Assembly (NCBI RefSeq): GCF_024622975.1
Contig: NZ_JANJZT010000001.1
Location: 1 to 64,000 of the forward strand
Reading direction: 5' to 3'
Source: Blautia caecimuris
GTDB taxonomy: Bacteria > Bacillota > Clostridia > Lachnospirales > Lachnospiraceae
DNA length: 64,000 bases
This document shows positions 1 through 7,798 of this stretch, piece by piece. Position 1 is the stretch's first letter. Each line of letters begins with the position of its first letter. The translations under genes and the position numbers were made by a program. The notes beneath the pieces were generated by a model. That model was not told the origin of the DNA. It saw only the letters and a program-made list of their open reading frames with translations, and ran no database searches.

Positions 1-177
1 CCTGTAAAGATTGGACCGTATTGCGACAGGCAGACAGCACTTCCGGCTGCCATGCAGGGACAAGTGCCGACAACTTCCCGTTTTCTGGATGCGCTGGAAA
101 CGAAATATACACAGAGTAAGTACCAGATGGCAGATGCGATTTCATTTGCATCTTACAGGAAGGAGGCGAATGACTAA
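1..177 (+). CDS. C-terminal tail of a probable transposase/integrase (partial, cut by window edge)
   Basis: An open frame enters from the left edge and runs 58 codons to TAA at 175-177. Its tail (ending SFASYRKEAND) has no domain I can name. It shares one base with the ATG of the next gene (TAATG), so the two are translationally coupled. Paired with an ExeA/TniB-type ATPase at an element end, this is most simply the end of a DDE-type transposase; that is inference from context. The catalytic part lies outside the window. Confidence 0.6.
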   Translation, partial: PVKIGPYCDRQTALPAAMQGQVPTTSRFLDALETKYTQSKYQMADAISFASYRKEAND

Positions 178-995
178 TGTATGAATCATTCTTTGGCATG
201 GAACATACACCGTTTGTCCGGGATGTCCCTCCTGAAAAACTGTTCGAATCCAATGCTTTCCGGGAAACTCTCGGCCGTCTGGCTTATGTGGCGGACCGCC
301 AGATGTTTGCTGTTGTAACAGCTGATTCAGGGTGTGGAAAGTCAACGCTTATCCGCCGGTTTTATTCGGAACTTCCAAAAGAGGATTACATCATCCTTTA
401 TCTGTCAGACTCAAAACTGACCCCAAGGTGGTTCTATAAAGGTCTGCTGGATCAGTTGGGGCTGGAATCCCGTTTCTACCGCGGTGATTCAAAGCGCCAA
501 CTGCAACAGGAGATCGAGGTAATCCGGGGCGTACAGCGTAAAAAGGTTGTCTGCATCCTGGATGAAGCCCACCTGTTAGAGAAGGAGACGCTGGAAGAAT
601 TCCGCTTTTTGCTCAATTACCGGTTTGATTCCATGAGTCCCATGGCTCTTGTTTTAGTTGGGCAGACAGAACTGTGGGAAAATAAACTAAAGCTACAGCG
701 GTATGCCGCCATCCGGCAGCGCATTGACATGTACTGTACGCTGCCTCATCTTGACCGTTCTGAAACAGAACAATATATCGCAAGCCACATGGATTACTCC
801 GGATGCGGGCAGGAAATATTTACAACCAAGGCATTGGATGAGATCCATAAGGCATCTGCAGGAATCCCACGGATGATCAACCGTGTCTGTGAAAAAGCTC
901 TGATGTATGCGTTTCAAAATCAGAAACGATTGATCGATGATTATATGATCAAATTCGTTGTGGAACACGAGATGCTTGGGATGGTAACTTCATAA
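177..995 (+). CDS. ExeA/TniB-type AAA+ ATPase, probable transposition helper
   Basis: 272-residue AAA+ ATPase. Walker A is ADSGCGKST (residues 49-57) and Walker B is VVCILDEAH (about 124-132), followed by a sensor-like LVLVGQTEL segment and an IRQRID arginine region. The start MYESFFGMEHTPF is typical of ExeA/GspA-like ATPases, which in Clostridia are often partners of a DDE transposase and act as target-selection or assembly ATPases in the manner of IstB, TniB or TnsC. The ATG overlaps the upstream stop codon. The gene sits next to the apparent right end of the element: direct repeats and a truncated host gene follow. A secretion role is unlikely here because no secretion genes are nearby. 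Confidence 0.8.
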   Translation: MYESFFGMEHTPFVRDVPPEKLFESNAFRETLGRLAYVADRQMFAVVTADSGCGKSTLIRRFYSELPKEDYIILYLSDSKLTPRWFYKGLLDQLGLESRFYRGDSKRQLQQEIEVIRGVQRKKVVCILDEAHLLEKETLEEFRFLLNYRFDSMSPMALVLVGQTELWENKLKLQRYAAIRQRIDMYCTLPHLDRSETEQYIASHMDYSGCGQEIFTTKALDEIHKASAGIPRMINRVCEKALMYAFQNQKRLIDDYMIKFVVEHEMLGMVTS

Positions 996-1001
996 AGCAG
1001 G

Positions 1002-1023
1002 TACCGCCTGAAAACAGGCGGTA
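1002..1023. repeat. Perfect 9-bp inverted repeat downstream of the ATPase gene
   Basis: TACCGCCTG and CAGGCGGTA are separated by AAAA just after the ATPase stop codon. There is no T tract, so this is either a weak terminator or part of the transposon-end architecture. Confidence 0.6.
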
Positions 1024-1035
1024 TTGCCTAACTGA

Positions 1036-1092
1036 CTGGTGACAGAAAGTTAAGCAAGTGAGCGTCAACTGATGTGAGCAATCTGGTGACAG
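1036..1092. repeat. Direct repeats at the presumed right end of the transposon
   Basis: CTGGTGACAG occurs at 1036-1045 and again at 1083-1092, with GTGAGC at 1058-1063 and 1074-1079 between them. Repeated short motifs between the last element gene and the host gene fragment resemble transposase-binding sites of elements with multiple end repeats. The exact terminus cannot be fixed without the left end. Confidence 0.55.
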
Positions 1093-1104
1093 CTCATGAA
1101 ATCA

Positions 1105-1440
1105 CTAACACATATATAAATAACCATTTCCTTGCCATTTCGGAGCTATAATTCCATGTTCAAATTGAATGATATTATTTTTGTTTTTCGTAATAAATTT
1201 TGTTAGATCAGTTTTTGCTTTGCTTGGTGTAACATATGAAGCAAAACCTAATAGAGTATTATCGTAAAAAACTCCAATCATTATTCCAGCACCAAGAAGA
1301 ATATATTCTAAATAGTCTGTATCAGGTTTCACAAATGTCTCTCTAAGAAAAGAGGATTCTATCAGTGAATCTCTACACTGTACTATCGCATCTATTTGTT
1401 GAATATTTAATTGCTTAAAACATAAATTATAAGTATTCAT
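1105..1440 (-). pseudogene. GNAT N-acetyltransferase fragment, truncated at its 3' end
   Basis: 111 codons from ATG at 1440, preceded by AGAGGGGG at good spacing, encode the N-terminal half of a GNAT fold. The frame ends in GIIAPKWQGNGYLYMC, stopping within the acetyl-CoA-binding motif A (Q/RxxGxG/A), so the second half of the fold is missing. The break coincides with the presumed transposon right end about 1093-1105, so insertion is the likely cause. An upstream in-frame ATG at 1467 lacks a comparable ribosome binding site. The product is probably inactive. Confidence 0.7.
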
Positions 1441-1522
1441 ATTACCCCCCCTCTGTTTGACAATCAAATTTATATTACAAGATAATTAGATATTATCCCT
1501 GGTTTAGAATGGACAGAGAGGG

Positions 1523-1555
1523 AGAAAAAGAGGCCGCTTAAATTAGGCGGCCCTC
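1523..1555 (-). terminator. Rho-independent terminator of the tyrosine recombinase gene
   Basis: On the minus strand GGCCGC (1547-1552) pairs with GCGGCC (1532-1537) and is followed by TCTTTTTCTCC. It begins immediately after the recombinase stop codon. Confidence 0.8.
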
Positions 1556-1559
1556 GGAG

Positions 1560-2489
1560 TTACATTGTAATATTAATATGCATTGAGTTACGTGGGTGTT
1601 TGGCAGTTAGAATGCTGTTTTGTTTGGAAGTAGACACATTTGTATATATTTCGGTTGTCTTTATAGAGCTGTGTCCCAGCATTCTCTGTATATACCGAAT
1701 ATCAACATCAGACTCTAATAACAGTGTCGCAAAGGAATGCCGGAACATATGTGGAGTTACGTGCATATCTATAGAGGCAAGTTTCAGATATTTGATGATC
1801 ATGTTTCGGACAGATTCTTCAGAATATCTTTTGTGAAGACGGTTGATGAAGAACCACCCTGTTTTAGAAATATCTGTTTTAAAGGCTGTATAATATTCGG
1901 AAAGTATTTCTTTGACATCTTCATTACCAATTTGTAAAATACGTTCTTTTGAGCCCTTTCCGTTTATAATAATTCTGTATGTAGTAAAATCTATTTGGGA
2001 AAGAGTGAGTGAGCATAGTTCAGAAACACGTACCCCAGTTGCAAATAGTAATTCCATTACGGCTATATCACGAAGGATTGAATTGTATTTGTATGTTGTA
2101 TGTGCAAGCCTTTTTTGTTTATACATAGTTCGGAGAAAGATTTCTATAACAGTGGTAGGCACTATTCGGGGCAGGACTTGTGGCTCCCGAAATTTCACAT
2201 TGAGTTTCTCAAAAGGATTTTGAGATAATAAGTCTTCGTAAACAAGATAATGGAAAAATGCTTTCAAGGTAGCAATTTTCCTTTTGGCTGTTTTGGGTTT
2301 GTATTTTTGGTGTAACAGTGACAGGAATGAGTTCAATGTTGCTTTTTCTGCGAAATCCTCCTGCTGCAGCATAAATGTATGAAATTGTGATAAGTCTATA
2401 CGGTATGCTTTAATGGTTTTTGAATTTAGCTTTTTTATTGTTTCACATGTTTTGAGATATTCAGATATAAAATTTGATAATTGATCCAT
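1560..2489 (-). CDS. XerC/XerD-like tyrosine recombinase
   Basis: 309 residues with an N-terminal SAM-like core-binding domain (about 1-100) and a C-terminal catalytic domain. The catalytic set is intact: R154 (TGVRVSEL), the beta-hairpin lysine in NGKGSKER (178-181), H247 and R250 (HMFRH), H273 (LGHSS) and nucleophile Y282 (EIYTN). I chose ATG at 2489 because AAAGGAGG ends 9 nt upstream; the GTG at 2498 is fused to that site. The gene is more AT-rich than its neighbours and stands alone, so it is probably acquired. It could act on a nearby invertible or integrative site; no target is proven. Housekeeping XerC/D is less likely because of base composition and its place beside a transposon. Confidence 0.88.
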   Translation of the reverse strand: MDQLSNFISEYLKTCETIKKLNSKTIKAYRIDLSQFHTFMLQQEDFAEKATLNSFLSLLHQKYKPKTAKRKIATLKAFFHYLVYEDLLSQNPFEKLNVKFREPQVLPRIVPTTVIEIFLRTMYKQKRLAHTTYKYNSILRDIAVMELLFATGVRVSELCSLTLSQIDFTTYRIIINGKGSKERILQIGNEDVKEILSEYYTAFKTDISKTGWFFINRLHKRYSEESVRNMIIKYLKLASIDMHVTPHMFRHSFATLLLESDVDIRYIQRMLGHSSIKTTEIYTNVSTSKQNSILTAKHPRNSMHINITM

Positions 2490-2490
2490 A

Positions 2491-2529
2491 ATAGGCACCC
2501 TCCTTTGTTTTTTTATTATGAGTGCCTAT
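2491..2529. repeat. Inverted repeat around the recombinase ribosome binding site
   Basis: ATAGGCAC at 2491-2498 is repeated inverted as GTGCCTAT at 2522-2529. The AAAGGAGG site lies in the loop of the resulting RNA hairpin. This could be an operator or an RNA element controlling recombinase translation. Confidence 0.6.
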
Positions 2530-2550
2530 TTGAAAAATGTCGATTTTATT

Positions 2551-2564
2551 TTTACAATTGTAAA
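2551..2564. promoter_or_regulatory. Perfect 14-bp palindrome upstream of the recombinase
   Basis: TTTACAATTGTAAA is fully self-complementary and lies about 65 bp upstream of the recombinase start codon. It looks like an operator or a recombinase core-type site; no protein can be assigned. Confidence 0.45.
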
Positions 2565-2640
2565 TGAGGAAATACAGAATCTTGTTGATTATCAGGACAA
2601 TCGATGAGTGAGCCTCTCGTGTGAATGATATTAGGATGAA

Positions 2641-2661
2641 AGTGGCAGAGATTATGCCACT
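2641..2661 (-). terminator. Weak terminator hairpin overlapping the end of the MATE gene
   Basis: AGTGGCA (2641-2647) and TGCCACT (2655-2661) form a 7-bp stem that includes the stop codon of the efflux gene. On the minus strand it is followed only by TTCATCC, so termination would be weak. Confidence 0.4.
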
Positions 2662-4016
2662 GTCGTTTCTCTTTTCTTCAGATGCCTGTCAATGATCAGC
2701 AGAAAGGCTCCGGAAGAGATAACAGCGCTGACGGCATCTGAAAGTGGTTCCGCATAGAATGCCGCAGAAGCCTGGAAAAACAGCGGAAGGGTAATAGTTC
2801 CTGCAACATAAAGCAGCTTCCTTAATATGGAAAGGAAAAGAGCGGTTTTGGTCCGTTCCAGGGCAGTCAGTGCATCTACAAACACATACTGAAAGCTTAA
2901 AGGGATGATCATCATGGTAAATACTTTGATTCCCCAGACAGAAAAGTCCATGTATTCCTGACTGGAGGTGAAAAGGCGGACAAAGGTTCCCGGAATAAAA
3001 CGGGAAAGGATAAACATGAATGTGGTAAACAGAAGCATCAGCTTCAGGTTTGTACGTACTGTTTTTTTGACCCGCTGAGTCTGACGGGCGCCGTAATTAT
3101 AACTGATGATCGCCTGGGTTCCGCCGCTGATACCGATCATGGGAGAAGTGATCAGCAGCATATAGCTTTGTACAATGGTAGCGCAGGTGATCAGCATATC
3201 TCCCTGTTCCGGTCCGCCGTATTTCTGAAGAACTGTGTTCATGACAATCAGAAGAATGCTGTCTGTTGCCAGAATCAGAAACGGGGACATTCCAAGGTAA
3301 AGGATATTCAGCATCAGTTTTCTGCTGTAATTGCCAAAGGAAATGCGTACGTGGACTTTTTTGCTGAACAGAAAAAGCAGAGCAAAGGCACAGGATGCCA
3401 TCTGAGAGATAACAGTGGCAATGGCTGCTCCGGCTACATCCATATGGAACAAAAAGATAAAAACAGGGTCAAGGATGATGTTGGAAACTGCGCCAATAAG
3501 CACAGTCATCATTCCGGCAACAGGGAATCCCTGACAGTTGATAAAATAATTCAGACCGGCTGCCATCAATGCAAAAAAGGTTCCGGCAGTATAAATGGTC
3601 GTATAAGTATCTGCATATGGGAAAGTGATCTCACTGGCCCCGAACCAGATCAGAAGATGATCTTTCATAAAAAGAAAGCCGGCTGTCAGTATAACGGAAA
3701 ATCCGCACAGCATCAAAAAAGAGTTTGACAGAATCTGTCTGGCCTTCGGAAGATTGCCCTCGCCCATTCGGATCCCAAGAAGAATGGAACCGCCTAATCC
3801 CACAAGAGTTCCGAAGGATGACAGAAGAGTCACAATGGGACCGCACACGCCCACTCCTGCCAGCGCCAGGGCGCCGGTACCCGGGATATGGCCGATGTAC
3901 ATGCGGTCAATAATACTGTACAGAACATTGACAAACTGGGCGATCATTGCCGGAATGGCAAGACGCAGCACCAGTGAAGATACAGGATCTTTTCCAAGAT
4001 CTGCTGAAGTTTTCAT
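2652..4016 (-). CDS. MATE-family multidrug efflux transporter
   Basis: 454-residue integral membrane protein with about 12 hydrophobic segments in two six-helix halves. The N-terminal segment (PVSSLVLRLAIPAMIAQFVN followed by a YSIIDRMYIG stretch) is characteristic of the MATE NorM/MepA/DinF superfamily, which exports cationic drugs or metabolites against Na+ or H+. The start ATG follows a G-rich ribosome binding site. It is monocistronic, with its own promoter at 4067-4095. The substrate cannot be inferred. Confidence 0.92.
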   Translation of the reverse strand: MKTSADLGKDPVSSLVLRLAIPAMIAQFVNVLYSIIDRMYIGHIPGTGALALAGVGVCGPIVTLLSSFGTLVGLGGSILLGIRMGEGNLPKARQILSNSFLMLCGFSVILTAGFLFMKDHLLIWFGASEITFPYADTYTTIYTAGTFFALMAAGLNYFINCQGFPVAGMMTVLIGAVSNIILDPVFIFLFHMDVAGAAIATVISQMASCAFALLFLFSKKVHVRISFGNYSRKLMLNILYLGMSPFLILATDSILLIVMNTVLQKYGGPEQGDMLITCATIVQSYMLLITSPMIGISGGTQAIISYNYGARQTQRVKKTVRTNLKLMLLFTTFMFILSRFIPGTFVRLFTSSQEYMDFSVWGIKVFTMMIIPLSFQYVFVDALTALERTKTALFLSILRKLLYVAGTITLPLFFQASAAFYAEPLSDAVSAVISSGAFLLIIDRHLKKRETTVA

Positions 4017-4066
4017 AATTTATTTCCCCCGCCCGAAAAGTGTGCAGAAAACCTGCACCGTCCACT

Positions 4067-4095
4067 ACTATAACAGAAGTATCGGGGCAATTCAA
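4067..4095 (-). promoter_or_regulatory. Sigma-A type promoter of the MATE gene
   Basis: On the minus strand TTGAAT (4090-4095) and TATAGT (4067-4072) are separated by 17 bp. A perfect GTGCAG/CTGCAC hairpin at 4042-4058 lies in the short leader and could be an operator or RNA element. Confidence 0.75.
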
Positions 4096-4252
4096 TAAAA
4101 AGAAAACGTTTCGTCTGGAAGATAAGAAAAAGAAATGGAAGATAAAAAAGATACCACAATATTGAGAATTTTAAGAAATTTGAGAGGGATATATAAATTT
4201 TATTTTAGGTATATAAATTTCCGGTATTTTCCGGATTTACAAGGGGCAGTAC

Positions 4253-4282
4253 TTGTGATAAAACGAAAAATAATGTGATAAT
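4253..4282 (+). promoter_or_regulatory. Probable promoter of the polysaccharide module
   Basis: TTGTGA (4253-4258) and GATAAT (4277-4282) are 18 bp apart, about 70 bp upstream of the wzz-like gene. Upstream lie two TATATAAATTT direct repeats (about 4189 and 4210) and a CCGG-TATTTT-CCGG inverted repeat (about 4222-4235), possible activator or repressor sites. Apart from these and the MATE promoter the 4017-4353 gap shows nothing coding. Confidence 0.5.
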
Positions 4283-4353
4283 AGGCTGAAACTGTTTTCG
4301 CAGTGCAATATTTTATGAAATCAGAAGCAGGAAAAGGATTAGAAGGAGTAAAA

Positions 4354-5076
4354 ATGGAAACAAACGAAAAAAGAAATGTTCCCGATGATGATGTGATTGA
4401 TTTAAGGGAAATATTTTTTGCAATTAAGAGAAAGATTTTTCTTATTATTGCAGTAGGATTGCTGGGTGGCTGTCTGTATGGCGCATATACGGCTTTTTTA
4501 ATAGATCCTGTATATACTTCCACAGCCAGTATCCTGGTCTTGTCCAAGGAGACAACTCTTACGTCTATTGCGGATCTGCAGCTGGGGTCACAGCTTGCAG
4601 CAGATTATCAGGTACTGATCAAAAGTACAAGTGTAATGGAGGATGTTATTGATGCGCTTGACCTGGAGATGACACCGGAGGCTCTCAGAGCGAGTATTAC
4701 GATCAATAACCCTGTAGATACAAGAATTCTGGAAGTTTCTGTAGTAAATACGGACGGAGAACTTGCGAAAAAGATCACAGATAAGGTTGTGGAGGTTTCT
4801 TCCGAATATATTGGAGATAAAATGGAAGTTGTTCCGCCTAAGATCATCGAAAAAGGAAAGATTCCCACAGTGCAGACCTCTCCAAGCATGACCAAAAATA
4901 TTCTGATCGGATTTCTTGCAGGCATTGTTCTCTGTGGAGGAATCATCTGTGTACTTACAGTTATGGATGATACCATTAAGTCTGAGGATGATGTGGAAAA
5001 GTATCTGGGTGTTCCGGTTTTGGCTTCTGTTCCGGATAGAAAGGACTATATTAACAAGAACAGAAGAAAAAAGTAA
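4354..5076 (+). CDS. Wzz/CpsC-like chain-length determinant and BY-kinase modulator
   Basis: 240 residues with the two-helix topology of the Wzz family: a short cytoplasmic N-terminus with DVIDLREIFFAIKRK, TM1 about 27-49, an external domain, TM2 about 182-204 and a short cytoplasmic tail. In Gram-positive bacteria such proteins (CpsC, YveK) recruit and activate a separate tyrosine kinase and set polysaccharide length. The ATG at 4354 is preceded by GAAGGAG; an in-frame ATG at 4303 has no comparable site. The cognate kinase follows after 29 nt. The TM2-proximal proline-rich stretch (TVQTSPSMTKN) is typical. Confidence 0.88.
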   Translation: METNEKRNVPDDDVIDLREIFFAIKRKIFLIIAVGLLGGCLYGAYTAFLIDPVYTSTASILVLSKETTLTSIADLQLGSQLAADYQVLIKSTSVMEDVIDALDLEMTPEALRASITINNPVDTRILEVSVVNTDGELAKKITDKVVEVSSEYIGDKMEVVPPKIIEKGKIPTVQTSPSMTKNILIGFLAGIVLCGGIICVLTVMDDTIKSEDDVEKYLGVPVLASVPDRKDYINKNRRKK

Positions 5077-5105
5077 TACCCTGAGTGAAAGGAGATACCG
5101 GAATA

Positions 5106-5816
5106 ATGAAAAGAGTTTCAATGCAGGATGTCCGTAAAACGGATTATTATTATGAAGAGGCAATTAAAACACTGCTGACAAATATAAAATTTGCCGGCAA
5201 GGATGTAAAGACGATCTTACTTACAAGCTGTTACCCTAACGAAGGGAAAAGCGATATTACATTTTCTCTGGCAAGAGAAATGGCAGCGTCAGGAAAAAGG
5301 GTTCTTCTCCTGGATACAGATATGAGAAAGTCTACTTATGCTCTCAGGTTTCGCGTGGCAGAGAGTGTTTCAGGTTTATCTCAGTTTTTAAGCGGACAGA
5401 TAGGAATTGCGGATTTATTATATTCAACTAATTATGAGAATCTGGATATTATTTTTGCAGGTCCTTCGGTTCCCAATCCGTCAGCTCTTCTTGGGGAGGG
5501 GATTTTTTCCACTCTTATGAAAAAACTGAGAGAGCATTACGATTATATTTTTGTTGATACACCGCCTCTTGGCACAATTATTGATGCCGCCATAGTTGCT
5601 CAGAAATGCGACGGAGCAGTTCTGGTTGTGGAAAGCGAAGCAGTCAGCCATAAAGTAGCTAAAAAAGTACTTGTCCAGATAGAAAAAAGCGGCTGCAGGA
5701 CGCTCGGAGCAGTTCTCAACAAGGTTGATATGAAAAAAGACAAGTATTATTCTCGTTATAGTGGAAAGTATGCCGCCTATTATGAAAAAATGAAAGAGGA
5801 TCAGAACAAAAATTGA
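5106..5816 (+). CDS. CpsD/CapB-like bacterial tyrosine kinase (BY-kinase)
   Basis: 236 residues. Walker A region TSCYPNEGKS (40-49), Walker A' VLLLDTDMRK (66-75) and Walker B YIFVDTPP (147-154) define the P-loop BY-kinase family. The C-terminus has the expected tyrosine cluster (Y214, Y215, Y218, Y222, Y225, Y226) used for autophosphorylation. AAAGGAG at 5088-5094 supports ATG 5106. It works with the upstream transmembrane activator to control export or assembly of surface polysaccharide. No CpsB-type phosphatase gene is present nearby. The Walker A core NEGKSD departs slightly from the usual GEGKST. Confidence 0.88.
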   Translation: MKRVSMQDVRKTDYYYEEAIKTLLTNIKFAGKDVKTILLTSCYPNEGKSDITFSLAREMAASGKRVLLLDTDMRKSTYALRFRVAESVSGLSQFLSGQIGIADLLYSTNYENLDIIFAGPSVPNPSALLGEGIFSTLMKKLREHYDYIFVDTPPLGTIIDAAIVAQKCDGAVLVVESEAVSHKVAKKVLVQIEKSGCRTLGAVLNKVDMKKDKYYSRYSGKYAAYYEKMKEDQNKN

Positions 5817-6718
5817 GAAGATATGGTAAGCTTATAAATGTATGTCTGGCTCTGTTATGTATAGTGCTTGTGCTGATTCTGGGAGGGCTTGTTGTATGGA
5901 ACAGAAACCAGACAAGGGAAGATAAACAAAGGCTGGAGAAGCTGGCGGACGAAACAAGAGCAGAGGACAGGGAAGATTTACAGAAATTAGATAAAAAACA
6001 GGAAGAAACGGCAAAAGAACTTCAGCAGAAGGCGGCTCAGGAAGCGGAGGTCACAGCGACCCCTGCGCCGACTCTTTCTCCTGTGCCTTCGGAACCTGTA
6101 AAGGAAAAAACAGCAGGGATATCCTGTTGGGGAGACGATCTGCTGACTGCAGAGGATACACAGCAGTATTCCTATATGACAGTTCTTCAGAAACTTCTTC
6201 AGGAAAACGGTTATAATATTCCAGTAGTCAATAAGACTCTTCAGGGCGGAGGTACTCTGTCTATGATGAAGAGAGCCGGGGTTGATGATCAGATCATTCA
6301 GAATTTTATTTCTGAGCATCAGAAAGCAGCCAATGGCGCGCAGCTTTATGTTACAGAAACAGGAATCCGTGATTTTACGGAAGAAGACCTTACCCGTGAC
6401 GATCTGGACTATATCCCTGTTATATTTATGGGATATTATGGCGGCTGGAATCATGATCCGGCTGAGCTTGCGCAGCAGCAGGAGCATATTCTGAAAACAT
6501 TTTCCAACCAGGAGCAGTTTATTATAGTTGGAACCCGGCCGTTGGACGGTTCCGTGGATTCAGCTGCTCTGGACGCGGCGTTAAGTGAAAAATGGAAAGA
6601 ACATTACATAAGTCTTGCTGCTGTCACCTCTTCGCCTTCTTCCACATATGAAGCGCAGGCGGCAATGGCCCGGGCGGTTTATGAGAAGATGGTGGAACTG
6701 AATTACATCAGCAAATAA
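5813..6718 (+). CDS. Membrane-anchored SGNH-hydrolase-like protein, probably catalytically inactive
   Basis: 301 residues: N-terminal TM (about 10-28), a charged coiled-coil (31-78), a Thr/Pro linker (80-95), then an extracellular domain starting SCWGDDLL (104-111). The layout matches Lachnospiraceae secreted SGNH/GDSL proteins (GDS block, later a conserved Gly-rich turn, here LQGGGTLS). However the nucleophile serine of GDS is Asp (GDD, 107-109) and no DxxH block is visible before the final helix. I infer a pseudo-enzyme, perhaps polysaccharide-binding. TTG start at 5813 overlaps the kinase stop codon (TTGA), implying coupled translation. Confidence 0.65.
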   Translation: MRRYGKLINVCLALLCIVLVLILGGLVVWNRNQTREDKQRLEKLADETRAEDREDLQKLDKKQEETAKELQQKAAQEAEVTATPAPTLSPVPSEPVKEKTAGISCWGDDLLTAEDTQQYSYMTVLQKLLQENGYNIPVVNKTLQGGGTLSMMKRAGVDDQIIQNFISEHQKAANGAQLYVTETGIRDFTEEDLTRDDLDYIPVIFMGYYGGWNHDPAELAQQQEHILKTFSNQEQFIIVGTRPLDGSVDSAALDAALSEKWKEHYISLAAVTSSPSSTYEAQAAMARAVYEKMVELNYISK

Positions 6719-6736
6719 AACAGAAAGTGTACAAGG

Positions 6737-7750
6737 ATGCTGACAAAAAAAAGAAGTCGATATCGAAAAAAGAAAGCCGCATATATTCTGACAGGATGCG
6801 CAGTGCTGATCGTGGCGGCAGTCTTCGGGGCAGGAATATGGAAAAAGCAGACAGCGTCTCCGCATCTGAAAAAATCCGAAAATTCTGTATCCATGGATCA
6901 GCAGGAAGACGGCATTACATATAAGGGAAAAACTTATACTTATAACGACCATCTGAGCAATTTCCTTTTTATGGGAATTGACACCAGAGGTGAGGTGGAA
7001 AACCAGGAAACAGATAATACCGGACAGGCGGATGCGATCTTTCTGGTGTCCATGGACCGGGTGACAGAACAGATTCATGTGATTTCCATTCCCCGTGATA
7101 CCATAACAGAGATAGAAGTGTTTACTGTTGGAGGAAAAAGTCTTGGCAAAATGGAAAACCATATCAATCTCCAGTTTGCCCAGGGCGATGGAAAAAGAGA
7201 AATCTGTGAACTGATGGAGGATGCGGTTTCTGACCTGTTTGGCGGAATTCATATTCAGAGTTACTGCGCGGTTAATATGGACGCAATTCCTGTAATGACA
7301 GAAATTGCCGGTAACGTGGAGGTTACGGTTCCGGATAACAGCCTGGCAGAAGTGAATCCTGAATTTACAGAAGGCGCAGAGGTTGTTCTCACAAAGGATA
7401 ATGTAGAACAGTTTGTGCGCTATCGTGATATTGACCAGACTCAGAGCGCTCTGGTGCGTCAGAACAGACAAAAAAGTTTTTTGCAGGCATATATGAAAAA
7501 AGCCCAGGAAGAGTATCAGAAAGATGCCTCATTTGTTGCAAGGCTTTACGACAGCCTCAGAAGTTATATGGTCACAAACATGGGAAATGACATTTTTGTA
7601 AAGTTTCTGACAGCTACTGAAAAAAATCCTCCGGTGACGCATACAGTACCGGGCGAAGGGGTTCAGGGTGATTACTATGATGAATTTCATGTGGATCAGG
7701 ACGGACTTCAGGATTTAATATATTCTGTTTTTTACAAAGAAGATAAATAG
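6737..7750 (+). CDS. LytR-CpsA-Psr (LCP) family glycopolymer ligase
   Basis: 337 residues with one N-terminal TM (about 14-34) and an extracellular LCP domain. Key residues are visible: LFMGIDTR with D82 and R84, the QADAIFLVSMD strand with D99, and ISIPRDT with R120, the residues that bind the polyprenyl-pyrophosphate head group and Mg2+; VRQNRQ lies further on. LCP enzymes move lipid-linked glycopolymers onto peptidoglycan. It lies 18 nt after the SGNH-like gene in the same operon. The ribosome binding site before ATG 6737 is weak, so coupling to the upstream gene is likely. Confidence 0.88.
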   Translation: MLTKKRSRYRKKKAAYILTGCAVLIVAAVFGAGIWKKQTASPHLKKSENSVSMDQQEDGITYKGKTYTYNDHLSNFLFMGIDTRGEVENQETDNTGQADAIFLVSMDRVTEQIHVISIPRDTITEIEVFTVGGKSLGKMENHINLQFAQGDGKREICELMEDAVSDLFGGIHIQSYCAVNMDAIPVMTEIAGNVEVTVPDNSLAEVNPEFTEGAEVVLTKDNVEQFVRYRDIDQTQSALVRQNRQKSFLQAYMKKAQEEYQKDASFVARLYDSLRSYMVTNMGNDIFVKFLTATEKNPPVTHTVPGEGVQGDYYDEFHVDQDGLQDLIYSVFYKEDK

Positions 7751-7798
7751 CAGACATGCCATTATCTATAAAAATTTATATTAAAAGGAGAGACGACA

